Part shown: one piece after another, positions 42,873-54,426 of the stretch | Position numbering within the stretch: the stretch's first letter is position 1 | Layout: each line of letters starts with the position of its first letter | NCBI GenBank assembly: GCA_015680685.1 | Contig: MNCI01026977.1 | Span: 353,018-417,017, forward strand | Length of the DNA stretch: 64,000 nt | DNA from: Gnetum montanum | Taxonomy: Eukaryota; Streptophyta; Gnetopsida; Gnetales; Gnetaceae | Direction: 5' to 3' | Translations under genes and position numbers: made by a program | Notes under the pieces: generated by a model | Told to the model about the DNA's origin: nothing | Seen by the model: only the letters and a program-made list of their open reading frames with translations | Databases searched by the model: none

Positions 42873-45126
42873 TACCTTTTCTTTACACCATCTCACATTT
42901 CTCTACATCACCTTTTGATTTTTCCTTTCATTACTTGATTTTTTTCCATCGGTTTTTCTGCCATTGTTTTTGCAAAATCGTGTTCAGTTACATTTTTGGA
43001 GAAAGATATCTTTTACCCTTTTCTTCTTCATTTTGAAGTCAATTTGAACTCTATTTTTTCCATTCTTCCTTTTATAAATAGGCAATGGCCCTAGATACAT
43101 ATTATCATAATAGAATTCTAGAAGTTTTGCCAACACAAGTAAGAAAGATTATTTTAGTTTTCTTCTCATATAATTATCCTATTTTGTTGTAGAACCCATA
43201 AGAAATATTAGTTTATTTTCCTTTTTATGTTGCCATCTTGTTTTATCGTAGATAGTGTAAGAGAGATTATTTTAACTATCATATGTTGTTGTGGATTTTC
43301 TATTCTTCCTCTCTGGCTTTTGATCTTATGCTATTCTTCTACAATTTTGATTATTATGCTAAGATTCTACCATATTTTCATCATTTTGAGCTTGTTTTTG
43401 GTATTTTAATTATTTTTAGACTTTTTCTATCTCTTGGTGAATTTCTGGAATTGTAAAAATATTGCCCAACTTGTCTTTTGGATATTTTATGAATATTTTG
43501 GAACTGCTCATGACATAAGCATGATTTTGTGAGAACTTTATGGAATTTGAGTTACCATGGATTTTGGCTAGTTTGGAAATCATTTGGAATTTTGAAATAA
43601 AATAATAATATTTATGTTGCAAGAACTTTGTGAAATTTGAGCTTTTATGGATTTTGGCCATTTTGGAAATATTTTGAAATTTTGAAATAAAATAATAGTA
43701 TTTATGTAACCATTAATTCCTAGTTGATAGTGGAAGCCATGAATCTTTTAGATGCCCTTGTTTGCATGTAGTAGTGGGGTGTTTTTTAGTGGGACCCCTT
43801 CCCCCCACCCTCCCATCCCAATAGGAACAAGGGTAGGATGGATTTTCTACCCTAGATTTTAATTCATAAGTTCATGTGAGGCTATGAATTTAGCTAAGAC
43901 CATGACATTAAGTAGTTGAATCTAGTGGAGTTGTGGTGAGGCATAGTTAAGAACTATCCTTTTGATGATATGTGTGTCTCAATTGTTAAGGATGTTAGTA
44001 GTGAGGCTATTGCCAATCATGATGACTTGTTTGGGGTCATGAGGCTAATCAATGATAGTAGTGAGGTTATTTTAAGAGCTGTTGGTGAGTCCCTTCGGCA
44101 GTGAGGGTAACCAAAACCTAGCTTTCGAAGATGCCTAGTTAAAATATACATTCTTTGGATTTTTGCTAGACAAATTTATGATATTTTTGGATATTAAAAT
44201 AATTTAAAAGATAATTTGATGATAATAGTGAGGTTATTTCAAGACCTAGCCTTCAGAGATGCTTGGATAAAATATACATTCTTTGAATTTTTGGAAAATT
44301 TGTGGCATTTCTAGACCTTAAAACATTTTTGAATATTTTATTAGAAACTACCTAGCCCATATCCTATGACTTTTATCCTAGAACCTTTATGCTCCATGAA
44401 GAGAAAAATATAATAATCTTTATTATCTGAGGGGTTTTAACTTCTCATATATTTTGATGTAAAGAGCCCATAATAAGCACGAAATCCTCAAAAGAAAGAC
44501 ATGGAATGAGAGGTGGATCAATTCTATACAAGATGGACCTTTTAAAATTGAACAATAATTTTTGTATATTTTATATTTTTGTAAAATAGAAACTTTGTAC
44601 ACCTTTTGGATATTTGAGCCATGTCCCTATTTTTGTGAATAAATGATAAAATATGATAGATATGAATTTTCCATATCTGCCGTTAGGAAGAGATTATAAG
44701 GAACATTTTTATTATTTAATATTATTTATTATATATTAATATTTCATTATTTAATATGGTAAATTTTAAACATGAATAACTTTATTTCTAGATGTTTGAT
44801 TGAGGCAAAATCAATATCATTAAGATCATTATTTTACATACTATTTTATGATGTGTACCTAATGAAATTTTTAGACATTTATCTTTTTGTGGTTGTGAAA
44901 ATTTCTCTTTTTCATTAAATAAATTTTATAAAATTATTTATATGAGTATTATGAAATTTTTCTATGCTATATTACTTTATTATATTTATGCTTCTAATTC
45001 ATATTTTTGTTCTATTTTATGGATTTCTTTTAAAATTTCTAAATCAAGGTTAAATCCAACTCCTTGGGGTTTCGTAGCATCTTTATTAGTTAGTTAAATG
45101 ATATTTTATAGATAATTAATAAGGGT
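42873..45126. repeat. LTR-like block K, partly shared with compound repeat R
   Basis: 42873-43690 is AT-rich, with a TATA-like CTTTTATAAATAGGC at about 43070 and two similar 110-bp stretches near 43530 and 43620 (TTTGAGYT..ATGGATTTTGGC). 43780-44860 matches 12540-13650 of R copy 1, including the GTGGGACCC and AACCAAAACCTAG phrases. No coding frame is supported. It is probably an LTR fragment of an unidentified gypsy family. Confidence 0.55.
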
Positions 45127-45307
45127 GTTATAAAACCCTTTGAAGTTCAAGAGATGCTATGTTAAAAAAGGAAGTCCACTTTTGAATACTTAATAAAGCA
45201 TGAAAATGATTGAAAACACCAATATCAAGGACCTTTGAAACCATTCTAAAATTAACATATTCTACAAAGAAAAATGAATTTGACAAATTACGTACATGGA
45301 TAACATC
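45127..45307. repeat. Compound repeat R, copy 2, left part (split by element B)
   Basis: Collinear with about 11666-11851 of copy 1 up to ATGGATAACATC, where element B begins. The right part resumes at 58170 with ACATT, matching the uninterrupted ACATCTAAACTTTGATC of copy 1. Confidence 0.85.
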
Positions 45308-46053
45308 TGATGAGTCATCATTGGTTGGCTGTGTTGATGAGGCCTTGTTGACATAGTTGGCCTTGTGGACGAGGCTGCGTCGATGAGGCCTCATTGACGC
45401 AATGTATGGATCTTTATTCAAGCATTGTTGTACTTGAGCATGACAATGTGTGTGGCAATAAAGACAAGCTTTCTGATAAACCTTATAGCACTTTGGATAG
45501 ATTAGATATTTTATTTATGCATTCAATGTTTTCAATTATTTGTTAATTGTTCTCAATTGTTTTGCAAATATTTTCCAACATTTGAGTTAATGAGGTTATT
45601 AAGCTAGATAAATTAAATACATAAGTATGACCGCTTCGAGCGTAACATGTATTCGCTTGGTAATCCTAGTAGCGTTATTGCTTGGTACACCTAGTAGAGG
45701 ATGCATGGGTTCAGGATGTGTATGGAAAGTGGGAATAGATAATTATGTTAGGGTTAGTTAAATGATTATTTAATTAATTAATTTATATTAGTTAATCAAA
45801 TTACTTTTATCCATATTTAAGCACCAATCTATAAAACATAAAAAATGATAAAAATCGAATGCCTTAGTTACACTTAACCATACCATGAATGTCACAAGTG
45901 TAACTGGGAAGAGAATGATTGACCTTAAGGCTATATTCACTTCCTAAAGGGCTAGTGCATTGCAAATGATGAAGTCCATAGAATTTGACTAGATCACACG
46001 TGAATGCTTTGTGATTCATATGGTTGGGCATAGGGGTACCTCATCACTCATTA
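45308..46053 (+). repeat. Element B 5' LTR with internal deletion
   Basis: TGATGAGTCATCATTGG to TCATCACTCATTA. U3 has TGATGAGGCCTCATTGACG-type repeats (about 45330-45405). Compared with the 3' LTR, about 130 bp between GACGCAATG and ATCTTTATTCAAGC (junction near 45410) are missing, including the TATA box found at 57407 in the 3' copy. Confidence 0.88.
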
Positions 46054-46072
46054 TTGGCACCGTTGTCAAGGA
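46054..46072 (+). promoter_or_regulatory. Element B primer-binding site (tRNA-Asp type)
   Basis: TTGGCACCGTTGTCAAGGA follows the LTR. TGGC, CCGTTG and GGA match the complement of the tRNA-Asp 3' end. Confidence 0.78.
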
Positions 46073-46209
46073 CTTTGTTTGTGGAACTTGCATTATTTAG
46101 GTTTAAGTAAATATCACTAATATTGTTGTAGGAAAATAAAGGTCCATATTATTCCCACTATACGTAAAAATTATAAAAGCACATTGACAATTTCATTTTG
46201 TTTTGCAAA

Positions 46210-48050
46210 ATGTCTTCTTCTTCTTGCAAGCACAAAGATACTAAACCATCGGTCCCACAAGAATGTAAGGTGGTCTACACTCATCCAGATGATTTTGTGT
46301 CAAATTTCACCTTCATCCTACATCAGGATGAACAAATGCGATGACATGATATGGAGGGCAATGTCTTCTTGTCCCCCGATAGATCTATGCTCAGAATGCT
46401 ATGTAAAACCCTTAAGAAGTTGAGCATAGTAGATCTTCAAGAAGAGTACGTTGTGGATCGATATGACACTCGAAACTATTGTTCCAATGAAATACAATGT
46501 AAATGAGATCAATGTTAGGAGAAACTCCATGAAGCTACAAAGGGGAAACATTACACTAACCCCTTATTCCTACTAGATTAAGAGGACAATGAGGATCCTC
46601 TCTTGGAAGGTTCTCAACATGAAGATTCTCCACCCCCTGCTATTAATGGCAAGGGTGTGAACCTAACCCTACGATCAACTATTCATAAACTAGGATTAGG
46701 AAAGAGTGATAGCCAAGGTAGGGACTTGGGTAAACATTGCAACAATAAGGAATCTAAGGATGGTGATCATAATAAGTGTAAGAGTGGTGGTGGACACCGT
46801 GATGGCAGTGGTAGTCCACCTTCCTCTTCATCCGATTCCGAACATTCCTCTTCATCTGACTATTCTCATGAAAGTTGCCATCAAAATAATCATGATGAAG
46901 GTAATCAATGAAATAATAATGACTATGAAGGCCATCAAAATTGAAGGGATGGCCAAAACCATCATCGACATCATCAACACAACGATGATGATGAACCTTT
47001 ATTGGCGACTCGAAGTATGCTTAACATTGTGAAGGCAATGAAAATCCCAACTAGGCATATGAAGGATAGTCAGATCAAACACCTATATATGAACAATATT
47101 CCAAGATTTGAGGAGGGGGGGGGGGGGATACAATTCTGATTCATAGACATACCTACAAGCTTTTAAGATACTTGTTCTTTACAAAACATAGATAACTAGT
47201 GGTAGAAACTCAAGTTTTTTCCAAGGACACTCATTAAGGAAGTTGAAAGTTGGTACTGGTTCTTAGAACCAGAATCTATTTGAAGATGGAGTACCATGTT
47301 AGAACTATTTAATGACAAATATCAAATGTACTCTAGAGCGTCTAAACTAAAAAGGCAAATCCAAGGCCAAAAATAAGGAGCACATGAACCCTTAGATGCC
47401 ACCATGGGTTGATACTATTCACTCCTACATTGATGCCTGGGCCATGGTTACTCTTAGAGGAAACAACTTCACCACATCATAAATGGGCTCAGGGTAGAAA
47501 CAAGAAGAATAGTTGGGATGTATGTCTAAGGAAGATTGTCTGAAATGAGAATTCATTAGATCCAAAGGTTAATTGAGCAGGTAGCAAAAGAAGAAGGTGA
47601 GCTACGAAATATGGAAAGTGCTGAAGAATATAGTAGGGACCCTTCCATTAGAAAATGAGAGGTTCGATTTTGTGACGAGGAGGATTCACCACTTGATGAA
47701 GTGGTGAATAGAAAGACCTTGCCCATTAAAAAATCTATTTCTAATATTTCAGCCAAGGTTGATAAGTTATGGGACTCTTTGGATTAAAATTTTTAAATTG
47801 ATTTAAAGATTGCTAAAGAATCCAAAGAGAAAAATAGTGATCATAATTGTAGGAGGTGAAAAGACACTAAATGTGCCTACCAAAGAGGTAAGGGAAAAGT
47901 TGTTGTATTTGAGGAAATTGTGGAGTTTGACTCTAATGATGAAACTAAAAGTAACATCTATCAATATGAACATCCAAAGGGATGTTGCCTTGTGGTGTTA
48001 CACATACAAGAGTCTAGAGTGTACACATTGAATCCTTGCTTAGCACATAT
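46210..48050 (+). pseudogene. Element B gag
   Basis: ATG at 46210 (MSSSSCKHKDTKPSV), in frame (with four stops) to the Ser-rich block SGSPPSSSSDSEHSSSSDYS at about 46810-46875. The capsid-like part is fragmentary: YLQAF at about 47147, LFNDKYQMYSRASKLKRQIQ at about 47308, then RLIEQVAKEEGELRNMESAE at about 47570. The end of the knuckle region (HPKGCCLVVLHIQESRV-like) is at about 47970-48020. A 13-G run at 47115-47127 sits in the frame. The linker 48050-48740 is Pro/Tyr/Gln-rich with stops. Confidence 0.83.
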
Positions 48051-48739
48051 GCAAGCTCCAAGATGACTATCGTATCCTCAAGGTAGTCCAAGATAGTTCC
48101 ACTAGCAACAACAAGCTTACTACCCAAGTGGAGCTCCTCCACAGCCATACAAATAATAACAATAGTGGTATCAACCACAATCATGGGGAATGCCACTGCC
48201 AAGGTAGCAGTACCCTTATAGGCAACCAGATCCATATGGGTACTATCTTCAACAACCCATCTCCGCTAGAAGTTTTGATAGTCATACATCATTCTAGCAG
48301 CACTATTACCCTCTAGAGTACCACTAAACACATTCACCATATACTCGTGGAAAAAACCCATATTCGTATCCTTATCATCCTCCACATCCCTTTGCATCTA
48401 CACCTCCACCTTCAACTCAATTACCTTCTGCTTCATCCATGAAGGGTGAAATTCATTCACAGGCATAACAATGAAATGCTACAAGGGTTGTATACTCACA
48501 ACCAATTTTTCAACTAAGTGGTTTAGATAATCGATCAAGGAAACAACCTTTTCTTTAGCTCAGCAGTCCTCTCCAACCCTCACAACCTACTCTAGCTGAT
48601 CACCTTGCATCTCTAGCATCCTAATCCTCTACATCAAATACCTTCAAGTACCCTTCAAACCAAGTGCCACCTAGGATTCTCACTATCATGCTAACTCATG
48701 TTGTTTCTAACTAGATTAAGGATGGTAATCTTCCTACAA

Positions 48740-49235
48740 AAAGATCTAATCTAGGAAGTCCACTCATCTATCTACAGATTATTGGACAAGAGCCATGCAA
48801 AGCTCTTCTTGACTCTAGTTCTAGAGTTAACCTCATCTCCCATGATATGTGCAAGGCCTGGAACCTACCACCTCTTAAGAAGAGAAACATCTGTTTAGAA
48901 TTAGCAAATTAATCAATTACTATCCCTTTGGGATTAGTAGAGGACATTGTGAGCACAGTTTATGGATGGTCCTATGCTACTAATTTTCTAATAATCAAGG
49001 TGAACAATTGCAAAAGTAACTTCCACATCATTATGGAAAGGGCTTGGTTAAGCATGATCAATGCGTGAATGGGAATAAGGGACCTATCCTCAGAAATATC
49101 CAAGGAAAATGAGCTAGGAAAAATAGAGAAGAAGCATATTTCATGGATCATGTACAACAATAATGGGTGCAATTGCATGCAAAATATTTGGTCAATCAAA
49201 AGCACATACATTAAGGCATGTAATCAGTGTGCATA
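48740..49235 (+). pseudogene. Element B aspartic protease
   Basis: LIYLQIIGQEPCKALLDSSS followed by RVNLIS. The catalytic Asp is present, in a D-S-S context rather than D-S/T-G. Then come CKAWNLPPLKKRNICLELAN, VEDIVSTVYGWSYATNFLII and the Lys/Glu-rich tail to about 49235. Only a few stops occur. The segment absent from A at 31340 is retained here, which defines A's deletion. Confidence 0.82.
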
Positions 49236-49739
49236 GGAAATTAATATTCAATAGAGTCCATATGTAGTAGCCACAAAGTAGGAAGACACCTAGTCGCTAA
49301 TAGTTGATTTAGATAGCATCACAATATGCATGGAGCCAACTGAGAGTCCAACATGTGCATATGTTGAAGGCATGAACAAAATTAAACAAGTTCATTCCCA
49401 ATTATTTAATGAAGATGATGATAACTATTGGGGAGAGTTGGGGATCCCTAATCACTTCAAGTAGGAGCCCTTAGAACTAAAAACTTTACCAGCCCGTATA
49501 GAGTATGCATTTTTGAAGAATGGTAAACTAGTCATCGTTAATGCTAAACTTACTCTTGAATAAAAAGAAAAGTTGTTGAATATGGTGAATAAATGGTCAA
49601 TATCCTTTACTTGGTCATATCCAAAGCTAATAGGAATCAATCCAATGATATGTCAACATCTCATCTACATTGACTCGACCATGAAGCCTAGAAGGTAGTC
49701 GTAGAGGCGATTGAACCCCAAATTAAAAAAAAATCATCA

Positions 49740-50935
49740 AAGAGGAGATAAACTAACTCCTTGAGGTGGGGTTCATCTATCCAATCATATATAGTGAGTG
49801 GGTTAGCCTACTTGTTGTAGTACTAAAGAAGGATGGACAATGGAGGGTTTGCATTGACTTTAGGCTATTAAATATGATAACATTTAAGGACCATTTTCCT
49901 TTTCCATTTGTAGATCAAGTGTTAGATACCATATTTGAGCATTGTTATTATAGTTTCTTGGATGGTTATAGTGGCTATAACCAAATCCAAATCACACTAG
50001 AAGACCAAGCCAAGATAATGTTCACAAGTCCCTAGGGGACTTTTGCATATTGTAAGATGCCATTTGGCCTATGCAATGCCCCTACAACATTTCAATGCTT
50101 GGTCTTGAGTATCTTTCAACAAAAAATTGGTAGTGGTGTTGAAGTCTTCATGGATGACTTCTCCACCTATGGAGCTACATTTGAGTAAGCTTTAGATTGA
50201 CTTGAGAAAGTACTGAAGAGATGTGTAGAGATAAACCTATGACTCAACTGTCAAAAGAGCCATCTCATGGTCCAAGAAGGTATAGTACTAGGGCACCGAA
50301 TCTCATAGAAAGGGATTGAGGTAGACCCAAAAAAGATAAGGGTCATTCAGGGTATAACACACCAACATGAGACCGTTAAAGATTCCTTGGACACACTAGT
50401 TACTACCAACGATTTATTGAGAATTTCTCTAAGATTGCAAGTTTTTGGTAGAACTTACAAAGAAGGATGCACCTTTCACTTGGACTAAGGAATGTGAACA
50501 CACATTGCAATAATTAAAGGAGAAACTCGTAGAAACACCAATCCTACAGGCACCATATTGGTCCAAATCATTTCATATCGTGATAGATGCATCTAGCTAT
50601 GCTTTGGGAGTGGTGCTAACATAGTTGGATGATAAGAAACATCCATATTATATCCACTACATGAGTAGAAGCATTGTGGGGGCACAGTTGAATTACACCA
50701 CCACGGAGAAGGAATTAATCGTAGTGATGTATGTGTTAGAAAAGTTTAGACATTATGTGCTAGGTTATAAGGTATTTGTACATATGGACCATAGTGCAAT
50801 TCACTTCCTTATGAATAAGCCAACAATTAGCCCTTGTGTTATACAATGGTTTGTGATCTTGCCTAAATTTGATCTTATTATGATAGATTGAAAATGGATT
50901 GAGAATGTGGCCATTGACCACCTCTCTCACTTAAG
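49740..50935 (+). pseudogene. Element B reverse transcriptase and RNase H
   Basis: The RT start is FIYPIIYSEWVSLLVVVLKK and RVCIDFRLLNMITFKDHF. Motif A FLDGYSGYNQIQI (about 49957) and metal box EVFMDDFSTYG (about 50143-50175) keep the catalytic Asps. RNase H: IVIDASSYALGVVLTQLDD, YYIHYMSRSIVGAQLNYTT, EKELIVVMYVLEKFRHYVLG, KVFVHMDHSAIHFLMNKP and AIDHLSHL. It is the best preserved RT/RNase H here. Stops and at least one frameshift occur between 50030 and 50620. Confidence 0.9.
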
Positions 50936-51119
50936 ATTGGATAACAAAGAGAAGGAGAGCTTGATCTCTGATCAATTTCTAGATGAACATCTCTTTACTG
51001 GAGCAATAAGTGAACAAATACCTAAAAAAGCAATATGGTATAATGGCATCCTCACATATCTTCTTACTCAACAGATGCCACAAGACTTGGATTTTAGGAA
51101 AAAGCAACAATTTCTTCAT

Positions 51120-52317
51120 TAGGAAAAATACTTCATGGAAATAAATGGACACCTTTACAAGGTGTGTGCTGATGGCCTAATCCATTGGTATGTCCCTGAC
51201 GAAGATCAACTACGTGTTCTCTAGGATGCTCATGAAGGGCCTTACGAAGGCCATTATGCAGGAAGATGCACAGCTATAAAAATACTGTTGACAGGATACT
51301 ATTGGCTCACAATCTTTAGGGATGCCCACTAGTTCATCAAGTCTTGTGAACATTTTCAATGTGATGGGGGGATGAATGCTTGCATGGAAGGTCCTCAACA
51401 ATGGATTCAACCACTGGAACCTTTCGACATATGGTGCATTGACTTCATGGGTACCATCACATCCATGTTTAATGGGAAAGCATATATTATAGTAGCAATT
51501 GACTACTACACAAAATGGGTAGAAGCAGCAATTGTTACTAATTGTACATCATCCACTATTGCTAAATTTATACAACAAAATATCGTGAATAGGTCTGGGG
51601 TGCCGCATTTACTAATTTCTGATAATGAAACTCATTTCATAGGTGCCACATTTAGAAAATTTATGCAATGTGTAAGGGTAGAACATAAACTAACAACACC
51701 TTACCATCCCTAAGCCAATGGCCAAGAAAAGATAACCAATCAAGAGATTGCAAAAATAGTAAGACATACCATTAGCAAATATAGGAAGGATTGGAGTACA
51801 AAACTTAACGATGCTCTCTAGGCTTATCGTTCAACTTGGAAACTTCCTATTAGATATTCTCCCTAAGTTAGTGTACGGGAAACTTCCAATGCTTCCAATT
51901 TAGTCTGAGCTCCATACACTCTCCATGACCTATGATCTAAACCTCAACCTAAGTTTAGCATAGAAGCAAAGATTGATCAATATGAACATGCTAGATGAAA
52001 ATTGCTTAGTGGCCCTATCCTTGAATGAGGTGAACAAGGCATTTAGCAAGCAGCATCATGACCTTAGAATTAGGAAAGTAAAATTTCAACTTAGATATAA
52101 GGTTCTTTATTGGAATCCCACACATGTACCCCGAAAGAGAAAATTCCAAACATTGTGGGAGGGACCTTATATAATTGATCAAACCTTTTCCACTGGGGTC
52201 ATGATAATTTACAAACCTAACAACCTAAATAAAAAGCAGTTGTTCAATATCCAATCAGTCAAACCTTTCTTAGAACCAAGACTGGCCAGTGTAACTACCA
52301 CCTCAACAGATGGATAA
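51120..52317 (+). pseudogene. Element B integrase
   Basis: The zinc domain is HEGPYEGHYAGR with SCEHFQCDGGM, where the second Cys of the usual CX2C is Phe. The core has IIVAIDYYTKWVEAAIV (first Asp) and LISDNETHFIGATF (second Asp). The Glu block reads GQEKITNQEI in place of GQAEVTNREI, so the catalytic Glu position is Lys. The C-terminus (51973-52317) is open: NEVNKAFSKQHHDLRIRKVK, KFQTLWEGPYIIDQTFSTGV and QSVKPFLEPRLASVTTTSTD, without a chromodomain. Confidence 0.88.
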
Positions 52318-52350
52318 CCACATTCTATTTTTTAGATCTCCTCCCTTCAA

Positions 52351-52370
52351 CTTAGTCATGGGGGAGATGG
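52351..52370 (+). promoter_or_regulatory. Internal polypurine-like motif after integrase (B)
   Basis: CTTAGTCATGGGGGAGATGG, 34 bp after the integrase stop. It is the same motif as in A, D and G. Confidence 0.5.
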
Positions 52371-54426
52371 CCATCCATGCTAACCATTACCATGGCCTCT
52401 AAATTTTTCTATCTTTTTATTTTTCACATTTTTGATTTTACAAGTTTTTGATTTTCAAATTTTTCTAATTTTATACCATTTTTAGTACCTTTTCACTTTC
52501 TTAATTATTTGACACTTTCTTATCTATGTTACTTTATTTTTTTTTCCTTTTGTTTAACTATAGTATTTTCTTATTTTTTTCTTTATTATCACATGACACA
52601 ATGCTATTGGTGCTGTTTACTAATGATGGTTTGTGATTAATGTGTGATTGTCAACGTCTGGTTTCTATTTTTGAATTTTGATGTCTGATGAATTTGACAT
52701 GGTTTACTCTTTTTAGGAACAAGTAGTGAGTCCACATCATTCACCCATCCAATGAACTTTATGGTTTTCCTTGCTCTAGGAATTTGAGGTCCCTTTTCAT
52801 TAAAGAAACTTTTAATCAATTGGTGACCTTGGTAGTTTTGGAATCAAGAAGGATCCAAAGGATTGTAAAGGGTGTGACTTTAAGGGGACTCAATTCTCTT
52901 TGTACTCTTCTTCTTACTTGAGTGCTTGAGTTTTTTCTGTAGACTTCTTATCATTTCATACCACCCAATGATAGGAAGATAAATAATGTCATTGCATGGC
53001 GTGGTTCCCATTCAAAAAAAAAAAACTATTGAAATTCAAAGCACACCCCTTTGACATGAATAAGTCCTTACATGGTGTGGTTCCCATTTCAAAAGAAAAA
53101 AAACTATGGGAATTCAAAGCACACCACTTGGATAAATAAAAGGGCTAAAAGCATTGGTTATGGAACTTGAAAGACATGCACCTATGCCTAAAGGTTCCCT
53201 CTAACGAAGGCCCTCTCTCTCTCACTTCCTACTTCTCTCTCTCTTCTTTGTGGAATGATGGTTGTTTTGTGGAAGCACTCTTGTGTCTTGAGTGGGTGGA
53301 TCAATCTTAGAGTGGTGATTAAAGACATATGGTTTTGGTCTAGATTGAGGATGGAACTTCTTGGGTCATTTTAACCACAAATTTCATAAGGGACTTCTTA
53401 TGACCTCAATTTGGAACTTCATTCCACCTTCTTTATCATCCATCCATGCTACCATATTTCACCTCATTGCTAGGCTCTATGTTATGCTCTATGTTTTAGT
53501 TTGATGTGTTGGGATTCTTGAGCGGATTCTTTCGGGTTGGTCCATAACTTGTCATGATCATTACATCAACTATGGGACCAAAAGATCCCTTAGTTGAGGT
53601 TATGTAAGGGAAAAAGGGGCATGATCTTGCTATGGGAAGGATCCACTTGCATAGCTTTTGGCTTGATTAGTTAAGGTTCCTTACCTTTGACATCACTATA
53701 ATCGTATATTTCGTATTTTTCATTGTGTAAATTGCTTAGTACTCCTTAATCTTTTATTGCATTCATCCATTAAATAAATTCTTCTCCATTTTTTCAAATT
53801 TATGAACTTCAATATCATCTTCTCATGATTTCATACTATTCTTAGTCTTCTAAGCTTTCATTTGATCCCAATTTCATCAAAAAATTCCTTGTATTTTGAA
53901 AGTTTGACCAAAGTCAACAAAAGTAAATGATGAGGCCTCATAGTTGTAGTGCAAAAATACTACATATATTGCCAGATACTTTGGAATTTTTTGCAATTTT
54001 CTCATAACACATGGGGAATTTTTGTAATTTTTCAAAGCCCAAAACCTTCTAAAGCCCATAACTTTCAAATAGTTTATCCAAATCACTTTATTTTTCAATC
54101 CTACACTTATTGGAGGTAAGATCTTTATCGTGGGGGTTGTAAACCTTAATGTTTTCGATGAAATTTTTGAAAATTTTTTCTAACTCCCCCCAAGGGTTAG
54201 TAACCTTAACAACATAAAAATATCAACTCTTTCGACTAATTAACCCTTCCAACAGCCTCTGGGATAATTTATCAATGACACTACATAAATAAAAATAATA
54301 ATGGAGTTAATTAAATTAGCCATAATCATAACTTAGCTAAGTATAACTATCCTCAAGAGTTAAGATATCCCAATTGTTTTAAGGTTACATAATGATTGCT
54401 AATCCATGGTCTTATTGTGATTACAA
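52371..54426 (+). other. Element B spacer between integrase and 3' ORF
   Basis: About 2 kb with no supported gene. It contains two tandem hairpin units (52996-53052 and 53079-53132; arms GGTGTGGTTCCCA and AAAGCACACC around A-rich loops) and T-rich tracts. A weak promoter-like segment at 53929-53970 (TGATGAGGCCTCA, the LTR U3 motif of B, then ACATATAT) lies about 460 bp before the ORF. AGGTAAG at about 54114 resembles a splice donor, shared with G. TCGTGGGGGTT is at about 54129. Confidence 0.6.

Noticed and set aside
42873-43700. TATA-containing segment as a host gene promoter
   Set aside because: No gene follows. The downstream sequence is the LTR-like block also found at 12540-13650.
46800-46880. 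Ser-run considered as a host SR-protein gene
   Set aside because: It is in frame with the B gag start and matches the A gag. No RRM or intron structure is visible.
47115-47127. 13-G run as a G-quadruplex or recoding signal
   Set aside because: Single homopolymer in decayed gag. It may be slippage or a sequencing error, and no companion G tracts are seen.
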